A stretch of 64,000 nucleotides of DNA from JASLCR01 sp964407405 (GCA_964407405.1 CAYOVH010000001.1:186001-250000); one strand, 5' to 3'. Shown: positions 23,233-31,398, numbered from the stretch's first letter. Notes: generated from the sequence alone by a model not told the origin. A program made the numbers and translations.

Positions 23233-23344
23233 AGCCTCCAACCTCTCACCCAACAGACCCTTCCGCGCCTCGAATTTCACGTCTTAGCGATGCAAATTCA
23301 AGGGCTGCAGTCGCTTTAGTCTGTTGAGCGAGAGGCTGGAGGCT
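23233..23344. ncRNA. Large imperfect hairpin between rnhA and pyrG, candidate structured RNA
   Basis: 26-base arms: AGCCTCCA-a-CCTCTC-acc-CAACAGAC at 23233-23258 and the complement GTCTGTTG-agc-GAGAGG-c-TGGAGGCT at 23319-23344, with a 60-base loop that can fold further (GAATTT/AAATTC). The matched mismatches give symmetrical internal loops, typical of an RNA fold. It overlaps the rnhA promoter region. No SRP or 6S signature was recognised. Confidence 0.4.
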
Positions 23345-23376
23345 CAAGCTGTAGTAGTGTTGCCAGAAGGCTTGTT

Positions 23377-23425
23377 TCGCTACATATAGCGTAGCGACAA
23401 AACTACAACACTCTGCATATAGCGT
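23377..23425 (+). promoter_or_regulatory. NrdR-box-like operator pair before pyrG
   Basis: Two 16-mers, 23377-23392 and 23410-23425, share the exact right half TATAGCGT and match the NrdR palindrome at about 12 of 16 positions each. They are 33 bp apart, the same spacing as before nrdA and the Nramp gene. Box 2 overlaps the -35 region of the pyrG promoter. Confidence 0.45.
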
Positions 23426-23443
23426 AACTACGCAATGTATTGC

Positions 23444-23449
23444 TATAAT
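23444..23449 (+). promoter_or_regulatory. Extended -10 of pyrG (leaderless)
   Basis: TGCTATAAT ends eight bases before the ATG, so transcription should begin at or next to the start codon. Confidence 0.75.
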
Positions 23450-23457
23450 GAAATCCC

Positions 23458-25053
23458 ATGGATACAGTGAAACGAAATGGGAAAACACAGAAATACATAT
23501 TTGTAACGGGGGGTGTACTCTCGGGGGTAGGGAAAGGTATCACGGCCGCCTCAATAGGTGCAGTCTTGCAGGCAAAAGGCCTGAACGTTTCCATTCAAAA
23601 ATGTGACCCGTATCTCAATGTAGATGCGGGTTTACTTAATCCTGCAGAACACGGCGAGTGTTTTGTGACAAAAGATGGGGCCGAGACAGATCTCGACCTC
23701 GGCCATTACGAGCGATTTTTAGATATTGAATTGACACAAAAAAACGCCACACTTTCGGGGCGTCTACTCTCAAATCTCATAGCTGATGAACGGGCAGGAA
23801 AGTTTGGCGGCAAAACAGTCCAGTTGGTACCACATCTCACCAATGCAATTCAGGATGCTATCGCGCTGGCTGCTGATGGTAGCGACCTGCACATCGTGGA
23901 GATCGGTGGTACAGTTGGAGACTATGAAGGGTTGAGTTTTATCGAGGCGATTCGTGAGTTTGGCCAGCGCATCGGACGTGAGAACTGTCTCTATATTCAC
24001 GTCATCTACGTACCTTTTATTGGTACGAGCAAAGAGTTCAAGACCAAGCCGGCCCAAAATGCAATGCAGGATTTGCGCGGCTTTGGTATTTTCCCGGATG
24101 CGGTGATCGTGCGCACCGAGCAGCAGGCGCCGGAGAGCGTGTCGCGAAAGATAAGTCTGCTGAGCGGCGTGCCAGAGCAATATGTCGTCGATATGCCAAA
24201 CGTTGATACCGTATATCGGATCCCGGAAAAGATTGCCACGTCGCCGCTGCACGATCTATTGAGCCGCTTTACTGATAATGACACGACACCTGATCTAGCC
24301 AAATGGACCGAATTGATCGCCAAGCAAAATACCACACCGGTAAAGACAGTCAAGGTCGGCCTGGTGGCGAAATATATGGACAACGAAGACACCTATATCT
24401 CAGTACTTGAGGCACTCAAAGCAGCTGCCTGGCACAAAGATGTGGGACTAGAAACGGTGTGGATCAATGCCGAGACGGCGGCTGAAAGTGACTTTGAGGC
24501 GGTCGACGCACTACTGGTGCCTGGCGGGTTTGGTGAGCGCGGTGTCGAGGGCAAGATCGCCGCAGCCACGTACGCATTGGAGCATCAAAAGCCATATCTT
24601 GGCATTTGTCTTGGGTTGCAAGCAGCAGTGATCGCAGCGGCACGACGGGGCGGACTAGCAGATGCGCATTCGACAGAGTTCAATCCGGATACGGCACACG
24701 ATGTGGTGTATATCATGGACGGGCAGCAGGGCAAGGAATCAACGGGTGGTACGCTGCGTCTGGGTGATTACGAAGCAGTGTTAAAGGAAGGCTCAAAGGT
24801 AGCACAAGCCTATGGTACGGCGAATATCGTCGAGCGCCATCGCCATCGTTATGAGGTGAATCAAAAGTTTGTTCAGGATATTGAGAAAGGCGGGTTGGTA
24901 ATTTCTGGCACATCACCAGACGGATCGCTCGTCGAATTTGTCGAAGCCTCAGATCATCCATATTTTGTGGCTACACAGGCACATCCGGAATTCAAGAGCC
25001 GGCCGTTTCGAACTCATCCGCTGTTTGCCGGACTGATTAATTCGGCCAAATAG
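23458..25053 (+). CDS. pyrG: CTP synthase
   Basis: Makes CTP from UTP, ATP and glutamine. 531 residues: N-terminal synthetase domain with FVTGGVLSGVGKG (P-loop-like, about 15-27), KCDPYLNVDAG, EIGGTVGDYEG (UTP site) and PFIGTSKEFKTKPAQ; C-terminal class I glutamine amidotransferase with LVPGGFGERG, nucleophile Cys in LGICLGLQ and the His/Glu dyad in AHPEFKSRP. Full length. The promoter is leaderless and covered by NrdR-like boxes, which would connect CTP supply with dNTP synthesis. Confidence 0.97.
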   Translation: MDTVKRNGKTQKYIFVTGGVLSGVGKGITAASIGAVLQAKGLNVSIQKCDPYLNVDAGLLNPAEHGECFVTKDGAETDLDLGHYERFLDIELTQKNATLSGRLLSNLIADERAGKFGGKTVQLVPHLTNAIQDAIALAADGSDLHIVEIGGTVGDYEGLSFIEAIREFGQRIGRENCLYIHVIYVPFIGTSKEFKTKPAQNAMQDLRGFGIFPDAVIVRTEQQAPESVSRKISLLSGVPEQYVVDMPNVDTVYRIPEKIATSPLHDLLSRFTDNDTTPDLAKWTELIAKQNTTPVKTVKVGLVAKYMDNEDTYISVLEALKAAAWHKDVGLETVWINAETAAESDFEAVDALLVPGGFGERGVEGKIAAATYALEHQKPYLGICLGLQAAVIAAARRGGLADAHSTEFNPDTAHDVVYIMDGQQGKESTGGTLRLGDYEAVLKEGSKVAQAYGTANIVERHRHRYEVNQKFVQDIEKGGLVISGTSPDGSLVEFVEASDHPYFVATQAHPEFKSRPFRTHPLFAGLINSAK

Positions 25054-25079
25054 AAGGATTGGAGGTAGTTTCTTCAACC

Positions 25080-25577
25080 CTACTTCGTACAAGCAAGTTG
25101 TGCTCCAAAATTTAGGGATTGAATTGAATTATCAGGATCACTGGCTGTATAGTCATGGTAGTAGACACCACCCCCGTCACTACAACCATAATAGCTGACA
25201 ATTGTTCCTCCGGAAGATTCTAAAAGGCTATTACCCCCTCGAGTTAATACTGAGGGGTTATCGATTTTTGCTTCTACTCCAGCGCCATTACCTCCGGCAA
25301 CACACGTTCCTAAGCCAGCTACTCCTGAGTCTGGTGCATCGCCGGTTGGGGAGACCGAGTTGGTTATGAGCTGGCAATAGTCTGGATAGAATCCGTTGAG
25401 TGAATTGAAGACCTCTGCTTTTTTCACTATTGAACCGGCCAGGGTTTTGGCCGAGCTTGTTTTGGCTCTTGCTTGGATACCGTTGTACGCTACGATAGAT
25501 ATTGCCGCCAAAATAGCAATCACCACAATGACAATAAGTAGTTCGACTATCGTAAAACCGTTCTTTCTTTTTCTCAT
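25080..25577 (-). CDS. Type IV prepilin-like protein
   Basis: 165 residues with leader MRKRKNG, cleavage after Gly, then FTIVELLIVIVVIAILAAIS with Glu5. The globular part has paired cysteines (YPDYC, GLGTC, YYGCSDGG, LACTK) and Gly/Ser-rich loops. It would be a membrane-anchored pilus or pseudopilus subunit, like the genes at 7382, 36705 and 55599, but the domains after the helix differ. Convergent with pyrG; no other pilus gene adjoins it. Confidence 0.87.
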   Translation of the reverse strand: MRKRKNGFTIVELLIVIVVIAILAAISIVAYNGIQARAKTSSAKTLAGSIVKKAEVFNSLNGFYPDYCQLITNSVSPTGDAPDSGVAGLGTCVAGGNGAGVEAKIDNPSVLTRGGNSLLESSGGTIVSYYGCSDGGGVYYHDYTASDPDNSIQSLNFGAQLACTK

Positions 25578-25589
25578 ACAAGGCCTTAA

Positions 25590-25618
25590 TTGACGATTAT
25601 TGGCTATTCTGCTAGTGT
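25590..25618 (+). promoter_or_regulatory. Promoter TTGACG-17-TAGTGT
   Basis: Good -35 with the standard 17-bp spacer, about 25 bases before the small acidic gene at 25644. Confidence 0.55.
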
Positions 25619-25643
25619 TTAATCAGAAAGAAGTGAAACAAAT

Positions 25644-25778
25644 ATGCAACTTATCGACGAAATAGAGCAATTCATCTCTGATGATATGACAGTTCTCAGG
25701 GAGCTGATGCATGAGGTCAAGGGCTTGAGTATTGTCTCAGCGGTGCCAGCGCTGGAAGAAATCGAAACGAGCGAGTAA
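25644..25778 (+). CDS. 44-residue acidic helical protein upstream of argS
   Basis: Reads MQLIDEIEQFISDDMTVLRE then a helical stretch and ends EEIETSE. It is highly acidic, probably two short amphipathic helices, and lacks cysteine. A purine-rich AGAAAGAAG lies upstream, behind a fair promoter. No family recognised; might be a small regulator or adaptor. The argS -10 follows 34 bases later, so the two need not be co-expressed. Confidence 0.5.
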   Translation: MQLIDEIEQFISDDMTVLRELMHEVKGLSIVSAVPALEEIETSE

Positions 25779-25824
25779 CACAAATTTGACCAATTATACC
25801 TCCGCCTCTGTTACAATGGTGGCA

Positions 25825-27453
25825 ATGGAAGGCACGATTGCACGCGCTATAAAAGAACTGTTTGATGTCGATACGACACCTGTTTTTACGCGTCCGGAGC
25901 CGCAGTTTGGCGACTGGGCGACAAATGTGGCATTGCAGCTTGCCAAGCAAGTCGGCGACAACCCGCGTAAGATTGCCGAGCAGATCTCCGAAAAACTGGC
26001 TGAAACTGGTGAGTATCAGGTAATCGAAGTAGCTGGACCCGGATTTATCAATATCCGTTTGAAAGATGTTGACCTCCTCGCACAAACCAGAAAAGAGTCG
26101 CAGCCGACGCGGGCGGGCGAGACGATTGTCATCGAGACAAATAATCCGAATCCATTCAAGGCGATGCATATTGGCCATGGCATGAACGCGGTGGTGGGCG
26201 ATACGGTGGCAAATCTACTGGCGGTGAGTGGTGCACGGGTCTACCGTGTAAGTTATCATGGCGATGTCGGACTCCATGTTGGCAAAAGTATGTACGCGTT
26301 GCTGAGATTTGCAGATGGAGACTTCGCTAAGATTGAGCAAGTTCCGGAGGCTGAGCGCAATAGCTTTATGAGCAAAATGTATGCCGAGGGCTCGAAGGCA
26401 TACAAAGAAGACGAGCTGGCCAGGCAAAAAATCGACGAGCTGGCCAGGCAAAGTTTTGCACCAGAGGATGCACTATACGCGCGGATTTATGAGCTATGCA
26501 AAAAATGGAGTTTTGACGGTATCGATGAGCTTGTGGCGCGACTTGGCAATCAACCAACGACGATGCGATTTCTCGAGAGCGATGCCGATGAGCGTGGTGT
26601 ACCGACGGTGAAAAAGAACGTACCGAAGGTATTTCAAGAATCAGACGGCGCGATTATTTTTCCGGGCAGCAAATACGGCAGTTTCGACAATGCATATATC
26701 GCGTCAAATGGTAACGGTCTCTATGGCGCACGCGATATTGGCCTAATTCAGCTCAAGAACGAGCAGTTTCACGCCAGCAAGTACTATATCATTACCGGGG
26801 AAGAGCAGGCAGCGTATTTTCGCGGTGTGACGGCAGCGGCTGAGCAGATTTGGGGTGATGAGCTCGGAAAAATCGTCAATATTCCGACTGGTCTCGTGAA
26901 ACTTTCGACGGGTAAGATGAGTAGTCGTGATGGTGATGTGCTTGAGGCCGCATGGCTATTTGATGAATTTAAAAAAGCTATCGCGGCGCGTGGCGGTGAG
27001 CCGAACGATGAAATCACCGCTGGCGCGATCCGCTATCAGTTTTTGAAAGTGAAAATTGGTTCTGACGTAGTATTTGACGTCAACGAGGCAGTCAGTCTAA
27101 CAGGCAATACTGGCAGCTATCTGCAATATGCCCATGCCAGAGCTCGACGCATCCTAGAAAAAGCGAACGCCGGATTTGTGATGCCCGAAATAGTTTATGA
27201 TGAAGATCGTGCGCTGGTGCGAAAGCTCGGTGAATATTCGGATGTTGTTGGCCTTGCGACGAAACATCTTGAGCCGCATCATATCTGCAACTATCTCTTT
27301 GAGTTAGCGCAAGAGTTCAATCGCTATTATGAGAAGAATCACGTGATTGGTGATGACAAAGAACAGCATCGGGCTGGCTTGGTGGCGATCTATGCGGACA
27401 CACTCAAGGCTGGGCTGACAATTCTTGGTATCCACGCCCCCGAGAAAATGTAG
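25825..27453 (+). CDS. argS: Arginyl-tRNA synthetase
   Basis: Class I synthetase charging tRNA-Arg. 542 residues from the ATG at 25825, seven bases after TACAAT (leaderless; earlier in-frame codons lie in the promoter). N-terminal Arg-S additional domain with FGDWATNVALQLAKQ, catalytic NPNPFKAMHIGHGMN (HIGH motif), the second signature STGKMSSRDGDV (KMSSR), and the C-terminal DALR anticodon-binding domain (YLQYAHARARRIL). Full length. Confidence 0.96.
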   Translation: MEGTIARAIKELFDVDTTPVFTRPEPQFGDWATNVALQLAKQVGDNPRKIAEQISEKLAETGEYQVIEVAGPGFINIRLKDVDLLAQTRKESQPTRAGETIVIETNNPNPFKAMHIGHGMNAVVGDTVANLLAVSGARVYRVSYHGDVGLHVGKSMYALLRFADGDFAKIEQVPEAERNSFMSKMYAEGSKAYKEDELARQKIDELARQSFAPEDALYARIYELCKKWSFDGIDELVARLGNQPTTMRFLESDADERGVPTVKKNVPKVFQESDGAIIFPGSKYGSFDNAYIASNGNGLYGARDIGLIQLKNEQFHASKYYIITGEEQAAYFRGVTAAAEQIWGDELGKIVNIPTGLVKLSTGKMSSRDGDVLEAAWLFDEFKKAIAARGGEPNDEITAGAIRYQFLKVKIGSDVVFDVNEAVSLTGNTGSYLQYAHARARRILEKANAGFVMPEIVYDEDRALVRKLGEYSDVVGLATKHLEPHHICNYLFELAQEFNRYYEKNHVIGDDKEQHRAGLVAIYADTLKAGLTILGIHAPEKM

Positions 27454-27497
27454 ATAGACGCGTAATCCAAGGTAGTTAGAGCCGGCCTTGGAGACTA

Positions 27498-27526
27498 TTG
27501 ACAACAAAGCATAAGTGTGATAGTAT
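27498..27526 (+). promoter_or_regulatory. Leaderless promoter TTGACA-17-TAGTAT
   Basis: Perfect -35, 17-bp spacer, and a -10 ending six bases before the ATG at 27533; the clearest example of the leaderless arrangement in the window. Confidence 0.8.
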
Positions 27527-27532
27527 AAACTT

Positions 27533-27850
27533 ATGAATGAAAATAAAATAAACATACCAAATCGAGAAACTAAAGATGTAAGTGGCCGCCCGGAGCTGCA
27601 TGGTCGCGGAACATTGGAAGCACCAGAGCGTGCGGTAAGGGACCTGGCACAAGTTGCTGCCCGCAACGAAGAAGCCGTCATTACACGCCAGGATATAGCC
27701 GTAGAAACAAGTGCTGCTATCTATGAGGGCGCCCAACAGGCTGGTATAGATGCCGGTGAACCGCTCTACGATGAAAATGGCAATCTGATTGCTCAGCCAG
27801 TTGCTCCTGCCAGTAGTCAGGCTGGCTTGGCAGCAGTACGGCATCTGTAG
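27533..27850 (+). CDS. Uncharacterised 105-residue soluble protein
   Basis: Hydrophilic protein: disordered N-terminus (MNENKINIPNRETKDVSGRP), central helices (ERAVRDLAQVAARNEEAVI, then ETSAAIYEGAQQAGID), and a Pro/Ala-rich C-terminus. No membrane helix or motif. Strong leaderless promoter suggests substantial expression. Possibly a Patescibacteria-restricted family; function unknown. Confidence 0.7.
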   Translation: MNENKINIPNRETKDVSGRPELHGRGTLEAPERAVRDLAQVAARNEEAVITRQDIAVETSAAIYEGAQQAGIDAGEPLYDENGNLIAQPVAPASSQAGLAAVRHL

Positions 27851-27910
27851 CCAGCAACAACTGTTGACAATACAACTCTATCGGAGTAGTATCGGGCTCA
27901 GGAACTAACT

Positions 27911-27982
27911 ATGTCGAAGTATCGAGGTACAATCAGCCATAAGCTCATTCTCGTGCTCTTTGATGCGCCCTCGGCTGGCTAG
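27911..27982 (+). CDS. Possible 23-codon peptide before hairpin
   Basis: ATG behind AGGA reads MSKYRGTISHKLILVLFDAP then three residues and TAG, just before a strong hairpin at 28008. Could be a leader peptide or chance. Confidence 0.25.
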   Translation: MSKYRGTISHKLILVLFDAPSAG

Positions 27983-28007
27983 TTCGTTACTTCCGAACAT
28001 TCAACAC

Positions 28008-28036
28008 CGCCGAGGGAACCACACCTCGGCGATTTT
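28008..28036 (+). terminator. Terminator hairpin before the 82-residue gene
   Basis: Stem CGCCGAGG / CCTCGGCG, loop GAACCACA, then ATTTT. Precedes the gene at 28109, so it either ends the upstream transcript or attenuates. Confidence 0.65.
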
Positions 28037-28108
28037 GTTTGATCGGATGTGATGTAAGACGGAAGGCGCGACCGTGTTTTCCGAGTACCTACACAACTAG
28101 GAGGAAGT

Positions 28109-28357
28109 ATGGCAAGTGATCCCGAAATTCGGGCTGCTGTGTTGCGTGAGCTTGAGCTCTACGACGGTTGCGTGAGCGGAGATTCATATGGTGACGTTGC
28201 TGATACGCTGCGTCCCGATGGCGCGTCAGTTCGCCAGACCAAGCAGGCCATCAACTCGCTGGCCTACAGCTCGAATCGACCGCCGGCGGTGCGCATTTCG
28301 CGCACACCCCTCGGGAGGGCCTCCCGAGGGGCCGTGACAGTTCAGTTTCGTGTATAG
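28109..28357 (+). CDS. 82-residue basic protein of unknown function
   Basis: Strong TAGGAGGAAGT ribosome site. The first 50 residues look like a small helical domain (EIRAAVLRELELYDG, ASVRQTKQAINSLAYSS), winged-helix-like in spacing, and the rest is basic (RISRTPLGRASRGA). Its 3' end contains the GC palindrome CCCCTCGGGAGG / CCTCCCGAGGGG. Base composition is richer in G+C than the neighbours, suggesting a separate origin. No firm family. Confidence 0.6.
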   Translation: MASDPEIRAAVLRELELYDGCVSGDSYGDVADTLRPDGASVRQTKQAINSLAYSSNRPPAVRISRTPLGRASRGAVTVQFRV

Positions 28358-28375
28358 CGACTGACCTCTATGGCT

Positions 28376-28420
28376 GGGGCGGCCGGAAAACGGTGGCGAT
28401 CCCACCTGACCGGCCGCCCC
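28376..28420 (+). repeat. GC-rich 11-bp hairpin
   Basis: GGGGCGGCCGG / CCGGCCGCCCC with an inner GGTGG/CCACC stem. No U-run; very stable for this moderate-GC genome. Confidence 0.6.
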
Positions 28421-28448
28421 TCGGGCATACTATCTATCCTACAAACGT

Positions 28449-28482
28449 CCATCGCCTCGCCATTTTTGGCTTGAGGCGATGG
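28449..28482 (+). terminator. Hairpin upstream of mscL
   Basis: CCATCGCCTC / GAGGCGATGG with inner GCC-ATTTTT-GGC; separates the small gene from mscL. Confidence 0.5.
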
Positions 28483-28538
28483 CATATTCGTATTGTATAA
28501 TTTGGAATAAGTCAATTAATTAAAAGGAGTTTTAGGAG

Positions 28539-28919
28539 ATGGCAACAGCAAAAGAACGAGCCGCAGCAGCGCGCGCAAGGACAAAGCAGGCTTCAAAAAG
28601 CCACATCGGTGGATTTATGGATTTTATTCGTGAGCAGGGGGTCGTAGGCTTGGCAGTCGGTCTGGCGATTGGTACTGCAGCTGGTGCCAGTGTCAAGGTG
28701 ATCGTGGATAATTTTATCAATCCACTCGTAGCCCTTATTACCCAAGGCATTGACCTAAGCGATCTCAAGTGGACAGTAGAGCTCGGTAATGGTAAAGCGG
28801 TATTTGGCTGGGGTGCAATCTTGAGCTCGTTGATTACACTGGTAGCGACAGCGCTTGTTATCTATTTTGTGATCCATATGGCAAAACTCGATCGTATGGA
28901 TAAGAAAAAAGAAGGGTAG
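28539..28919 (+). CDS. mscL: Large-conductance mechanosensitive channel MscL
   Basis: Homopentameric emergency valve opened by membrane tension. 126 residues: cytoplasmic Ala/Arg-rich N-tail of 22 residues (longer than usual), GGFMDFIREQGVVGLAVGLA leading into TM1 with GTAAGASVKVIVDNFINPLVA (the pore-lining and conserved INP turn), a loop, TM2 (about 92-114) and a basic C-terminus DRMDKKKEG. The C-terminal bundle is short. AGGAGTTTTAGGAG precedes the ATG. Confidence 0.94.
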   Translation: MATAKERAAAARARTKQASKSHIGGFMDFIREQGVVGLAVGLAIGTAAGASVKVIVDNFINPLVALITQGIDLSDLKWTVELGNGKAVFGWGAILSSLITLVATALVIYFVIHMAKLDRMDKKKEG

Positions 28920-28946
28920 ATCTGACTCGTACCCTAAGTCTCTGAC

Positions 28947-28977
28947 AAAGCCCTCGTACTATCACGAGGGCTTTTTG
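28947..28977 (+). terminator. Terminator of mscL
   Basis: Stem AAAGCCCTCG / CGAGGGCTTT followed by TTTTT. Confidence 0.93.
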
Positions 28978-28996
28978 TGTAGAGAGAAGCATGATA

Positions 28997-29015
28997 TACT
29001 ATATAAAGTATAGTA
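28997..29015 (+). promoter_or_regulatory. Palindromic candidate operator before FMN reductase
   Basis: TACTATA-5-TATAGTA over the likely promoter region of the reductase-msrB operon; regulator unknown. Confidence 0.4.
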
Positions 29016-29048
29016 ATACAGAGTGTCAATATAATCAAAAGGAGAAAA

Positions 29049-29627
29049 ATGAAACTAGCAATTGTTATCGGCAGTGTGCGCCAAAACCGAGTAAGCGACC
29101 GTATGGCGAAGTGGATTCAGAATGTAGCAAAAAATGAGGCAGGTGAGCATGAGTGGGAGATCGTCGATCTAAAGGAGTATGATCTGCCAATGTTTGACGA
29201 GCCGCTGCCGCCAATGGCCGGACAGCGACCAGAGCTGGCAGACGGGACCAGGCGTTATCTGGAGATAATGGGCCAGGCAGATGGTTTTGTGCTGGTGACA
29301 CCTGAGTACAATCATGGACCATCGAGCGCGCTGATCAATGCGATTGATCTGCTAGACTTTCAGCTGATGCAAAAGCCTGTGGCAATGGCTGGACATGGTG
29401 TCGTCGGTGGTGCGCGAGCGATTGCTCATCTGAAAACAATTGTGAATAGTAATCTCGGTGGCGTACCAATGCCGGGAGGACTGGCCGTAACAGATAAAGT
29501 CGTCGATATCATCAGTGATGACGGTGTGTTAGCCGATGATTATGATCATAACGAAGCTAGCTTGAAACGACTGATTGAAACGGTTGTGTGGTATGCCGAA
29601 GCGCTAAAAGCGGCACGGGAGAAATAA
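29049..29627 (+). CDS. NAD(P)H-dependent FMN reductase family protein
   Basis: Flavodoxin-fold reductase; 192 residues. IVIGSVRQNRVSDRMAKW supplies the phosphate loop for FMN, VTPEYNHGPSSALINAID is the family PEYN signature contacting the isoalloxazine, and a Gly-rich VVGGARA loop follows. Members reduce FMN, quinones, azo dyes or chromate. It is co-transcribed with msrB 14 bases later, so a role in oxidative-stress defence is likely. AAAGGAG precedes the ATG. Confidence 0.9.
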   Translation: MKLAIVIGSVRQNRVSDRMAKWIQNVAKNEAGEHEWEIVDLKEYDLPMFDEPLPPMAGQRPELADGTRRYLEIMGQADGFVLVTPEYNHGPSSALINAIDLLDFQLMQKPVAMAGHGVVGGARAIAHLKTIVNSNLGGVPMPGGLAVTDKVVDIISDDGVLADDYDHNEASLKRLIETVVWYAEALKAAREK

Positions 29628-29641
29628 AGAGGAGGCAAGTC

Positions 29642-30028
29642 GTGCATAGGACTGATGTTCAGTGGCGAAAAGAGCTGACACCTGAACAGTATCGGGTATT
29701 GCGAGAGAAAGGAACGGAGGTACCATTTTCTGGTGAGTACGACAGTACATTTGACCCGGGCACATATACCTGTGCGGCGTGCGGAGCAGAGCTATTTGAT
29801 AGTGAGAAAAAATTTGATGCACATTGCGGCTGGCCAAGTTTTTATGATGCAAAGCCTGGAGCGGTTGAGTTTCATCAGGATGATTCGCATGGCATGAAGC
29901 GCACGGAAGTGACGTGCGCAAATTGCGGCGGCCATCTGGGGCATGTCTTTGAAGGCGAGGGCTACAACGTGCCGACTGATCAGCGGTATTGTATCAATTC
30001 GATAAGTTTGAATTTCAATAAAAAATAA
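29642..30028 (+). CDS. msrB: Peptide-methionine (R)-S-oxide reductase MsrB
   Basis: Repairs methionine-R-sulfoxide in proteins. 128 residues from GTG at 29642, chosen because GAGGAGG lies six bases before it. Zinc site CAAC and CANC pairs are present; GWPSFYDA and the catalytic Cys in QRYCINSISL are conserved. No second (resolving) Cys partner is obvious beyond the family core. Follows the FMN reductase in one operon. Confidence 0.96.
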   Translation: MHRTDVQWRKELTPEQYRVLREKGTEVPFSGEYDSTFDPGTYTCAACGAELFDSEKKFDAHCGWPSFYDAKPGAVEFHQDDSHGMKRTEVTCANCGGHLGHVFEGEGYNVPTDQRYCINSISLNFNKK

Positions 30029-30029
30029 G

Positions 30030-30053
30030 CCCCTCTTTCGTACGAAAGAGGGG
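30030..30053 (-). terminator. Bidirectional terminator (msrB / convergent gene)
   Basis: 24-base perfect palindrome with arms CCCCTCTTTCGT / ACGAAAGAGGGG. U-rich tail only on the minus strand (TTATTTTTTATTG), so it mainly serves the gene at 30126. Confidence 0.8.
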
Positions 30054-30125
30054 TGTGTGATTCGGGCCGGGAGAGTCACCTTAATATGGATTTTCCTCAT
30101 CCGTTTCCCCGATATCACTCGCCAG

Positions 30126-30737
30126 CTATGCGAAGCTGACGGACACACCTTCGGGCATTCTGCCGCGATCTCGACCGGGTCGGCCGTGCCACGGACGATA
30201 GTCGTTCTTGATGGCGTGCCGAGCGACCTTGCGGAAGGCCCGGTCGTTCAAGAAGCTATCGATGTTGCTCTGGTTGATGTTCCACGTGCCGATGCCAATG
30301 TCGTATCGAATTTCGCCATTTTTGATCATGGCATTGATGGCGTTGAGCACGATGTCGTATCGTACGGCACCGATGATTCGCTCAATCAGCTTTGGAGACA
30401 GCTCCTTCAGATGTTGCGGCAACTGCTTGCGACAAACAATCTGACGGTGCGTCCTTTCAGCGATGTAACGAGCAAGATCGCTAGGCTTGCCACCGATGCC
30501 AATGATGAAGTTATCGGTGCCGCGGAATCGCTTCTTGTCTGATCCCGATCGCCACCTGGGATTTTCTTCCTTGGCGAAGTAGAACTCTCCGGCAACACTC
30601 TGCCTAGCGACGATCATGAGGTCAATGATCTCCTCTTCGAAGAAGAGTTCACTGAGCTCGTAGTGCATGAAGAAGATCTTGTTCAGCTCCTTTTCGTCAG
30701 GCCGTCGATGCTTTTGGGTCTTACCCCACTTGGACAC
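30126..30737 (-). CDS. Uncharacterised 203-residue protein
   Basis: GTG start four bases after AGGAGG. Mixed alpha/beta, charged: helical N-part (EKELNKIFFMHYELSELFF, then EEEIIDLMIVARQS), middle with Lys/Arg clusters (SDKKRFRGTDNF), a long helical stretch (HLKELSPKLIERIIGAV), and a basic Gly/Arg tail (WHGRPGRDRGRMP). No membrane helix, no cysteine pairs beyond one Cys. Family not recognised. The strong ribosome site and different base usage resemble the genes at 28109, 51757 and 60630. Confidence 0.65.
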   Translation of the reverse strand: MSKWGKTQKHRRPDEKELNKIFFMHYELSELFFEEEIIDLMIVARQSVAGEFYFAKEENPRWRSGSDKKRFRGTDNFIIGIGGKPSDLARYIAERTHRQIVCRKQLPQHLKELSPKLIERIIGAVRYDIVLNAINAMIKNGEIRYDIGIGTWNINQSNIDSFLNDRAFRKVARHAIKNDYRPWHGRPGRDRGRMPEGVSVSFA

Positions 30738-30821
30738 ATAGCCTCCTGGAATGCGTGGTACAAGCAGTCTCTCTGCTCGCTTTTAGCGTAATAGGTTTGA
30801 GGGGAAGAGTCAAGTACCTGA

Positions 30822-30827
30822 TATAAT
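30822..30827 (+). promoter_or_regulatory. -10 of orn (leaderless)
   Basis: TATAAT ending six bases before the ATG at 30834. Confidence 0.75.
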
Positions 30828-30833
30828 ATCGTT

Positions 30834-31376
30834 ATGACTGCATATGCAAAACTACTCTGGATTGATCTAGAAATGACCGGGCTTGATCCGGAAGAGGACA
30901 GAATATTAGAGGTTGCAGCGATCGCAACGGATTGGGATTTTGATGAAATCGCAACCTATGAGGCAGTAAAAAAAGTTGGTCCGAACCTCATGAAGACTCG
31001 AATGGTCGGTGATTTTTGGGAGAAATTTGCTGACGTACGTGATGCATTGATGGCGCAAAATGAGTCTGGCAAGAATGGCCGGACGGTAGAGAATGAGTTG
31101 ATCGATTTTGTAAACGAACATTTTGATGCTTCGGACAAGATATTGTTGGCTGGTAATTCTATCCACCAGGATCGTAAATTTATCGAGAACGAGTGGGGGC
31201 GGCTCAACATGCTACTGCATTATCGAATGCTCGATGTTAGTGCCTGGAAAGTGGTTTTTGACGGAAAGTACAAGAAAAAATTTGCCAAGCCAGAAGCGCA
31301 TCGGGCAATGGATGACATTCGCGGTAGTATTGAGGAGCTGAAATACTACTTGAAAAAAGTTGATTGTAAAAAATAA
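30834..31376 (+). CDS. orn: Oligoribonuclease
   Basis: DEDDh 3'-5' exonuclease that degrades 2-5 nt RNA (nanoRNA, pGpG). 180 residues with all catalytic positions: D11 and E13 in LLWIDLEMTGLDPE, the Asp of GNSIHQDRKFIENEW, and the His/Asp of HRAMDDIRGSIEEL. Full length. Leaderless promoter. Confidence 0.97.
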   Translation: MTAYAKLLWIDLEMTGLDPEEDRILEVAAIATDWDFDEIATYEAVKKVGPNLMKTRMVGDFWEKFADVRDALMAQNESGKNGRTVENELIDFVNEHFDASDKILLAGNSIHQDRKFIENEWGRLNMLLHYRMLDVSAWKVVFDGKYKKKFAKPEAHRAMDDIRGSIEELKYYLKKVDCKK

Positions 31377-31392
31377 TCAGAGGTGTCACAAT
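31364..31392 (+). promoter_or_regulatory. Leaderless promoter TTGTAA-17-CACAAT of capA-like gene
   Basis: Standard spacer; -10 ends six bases before the ATG at 31399. Lies in the 3' end of orn. Confidence 0.6.
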
Positions 31393-31398
31393 AGGCGC

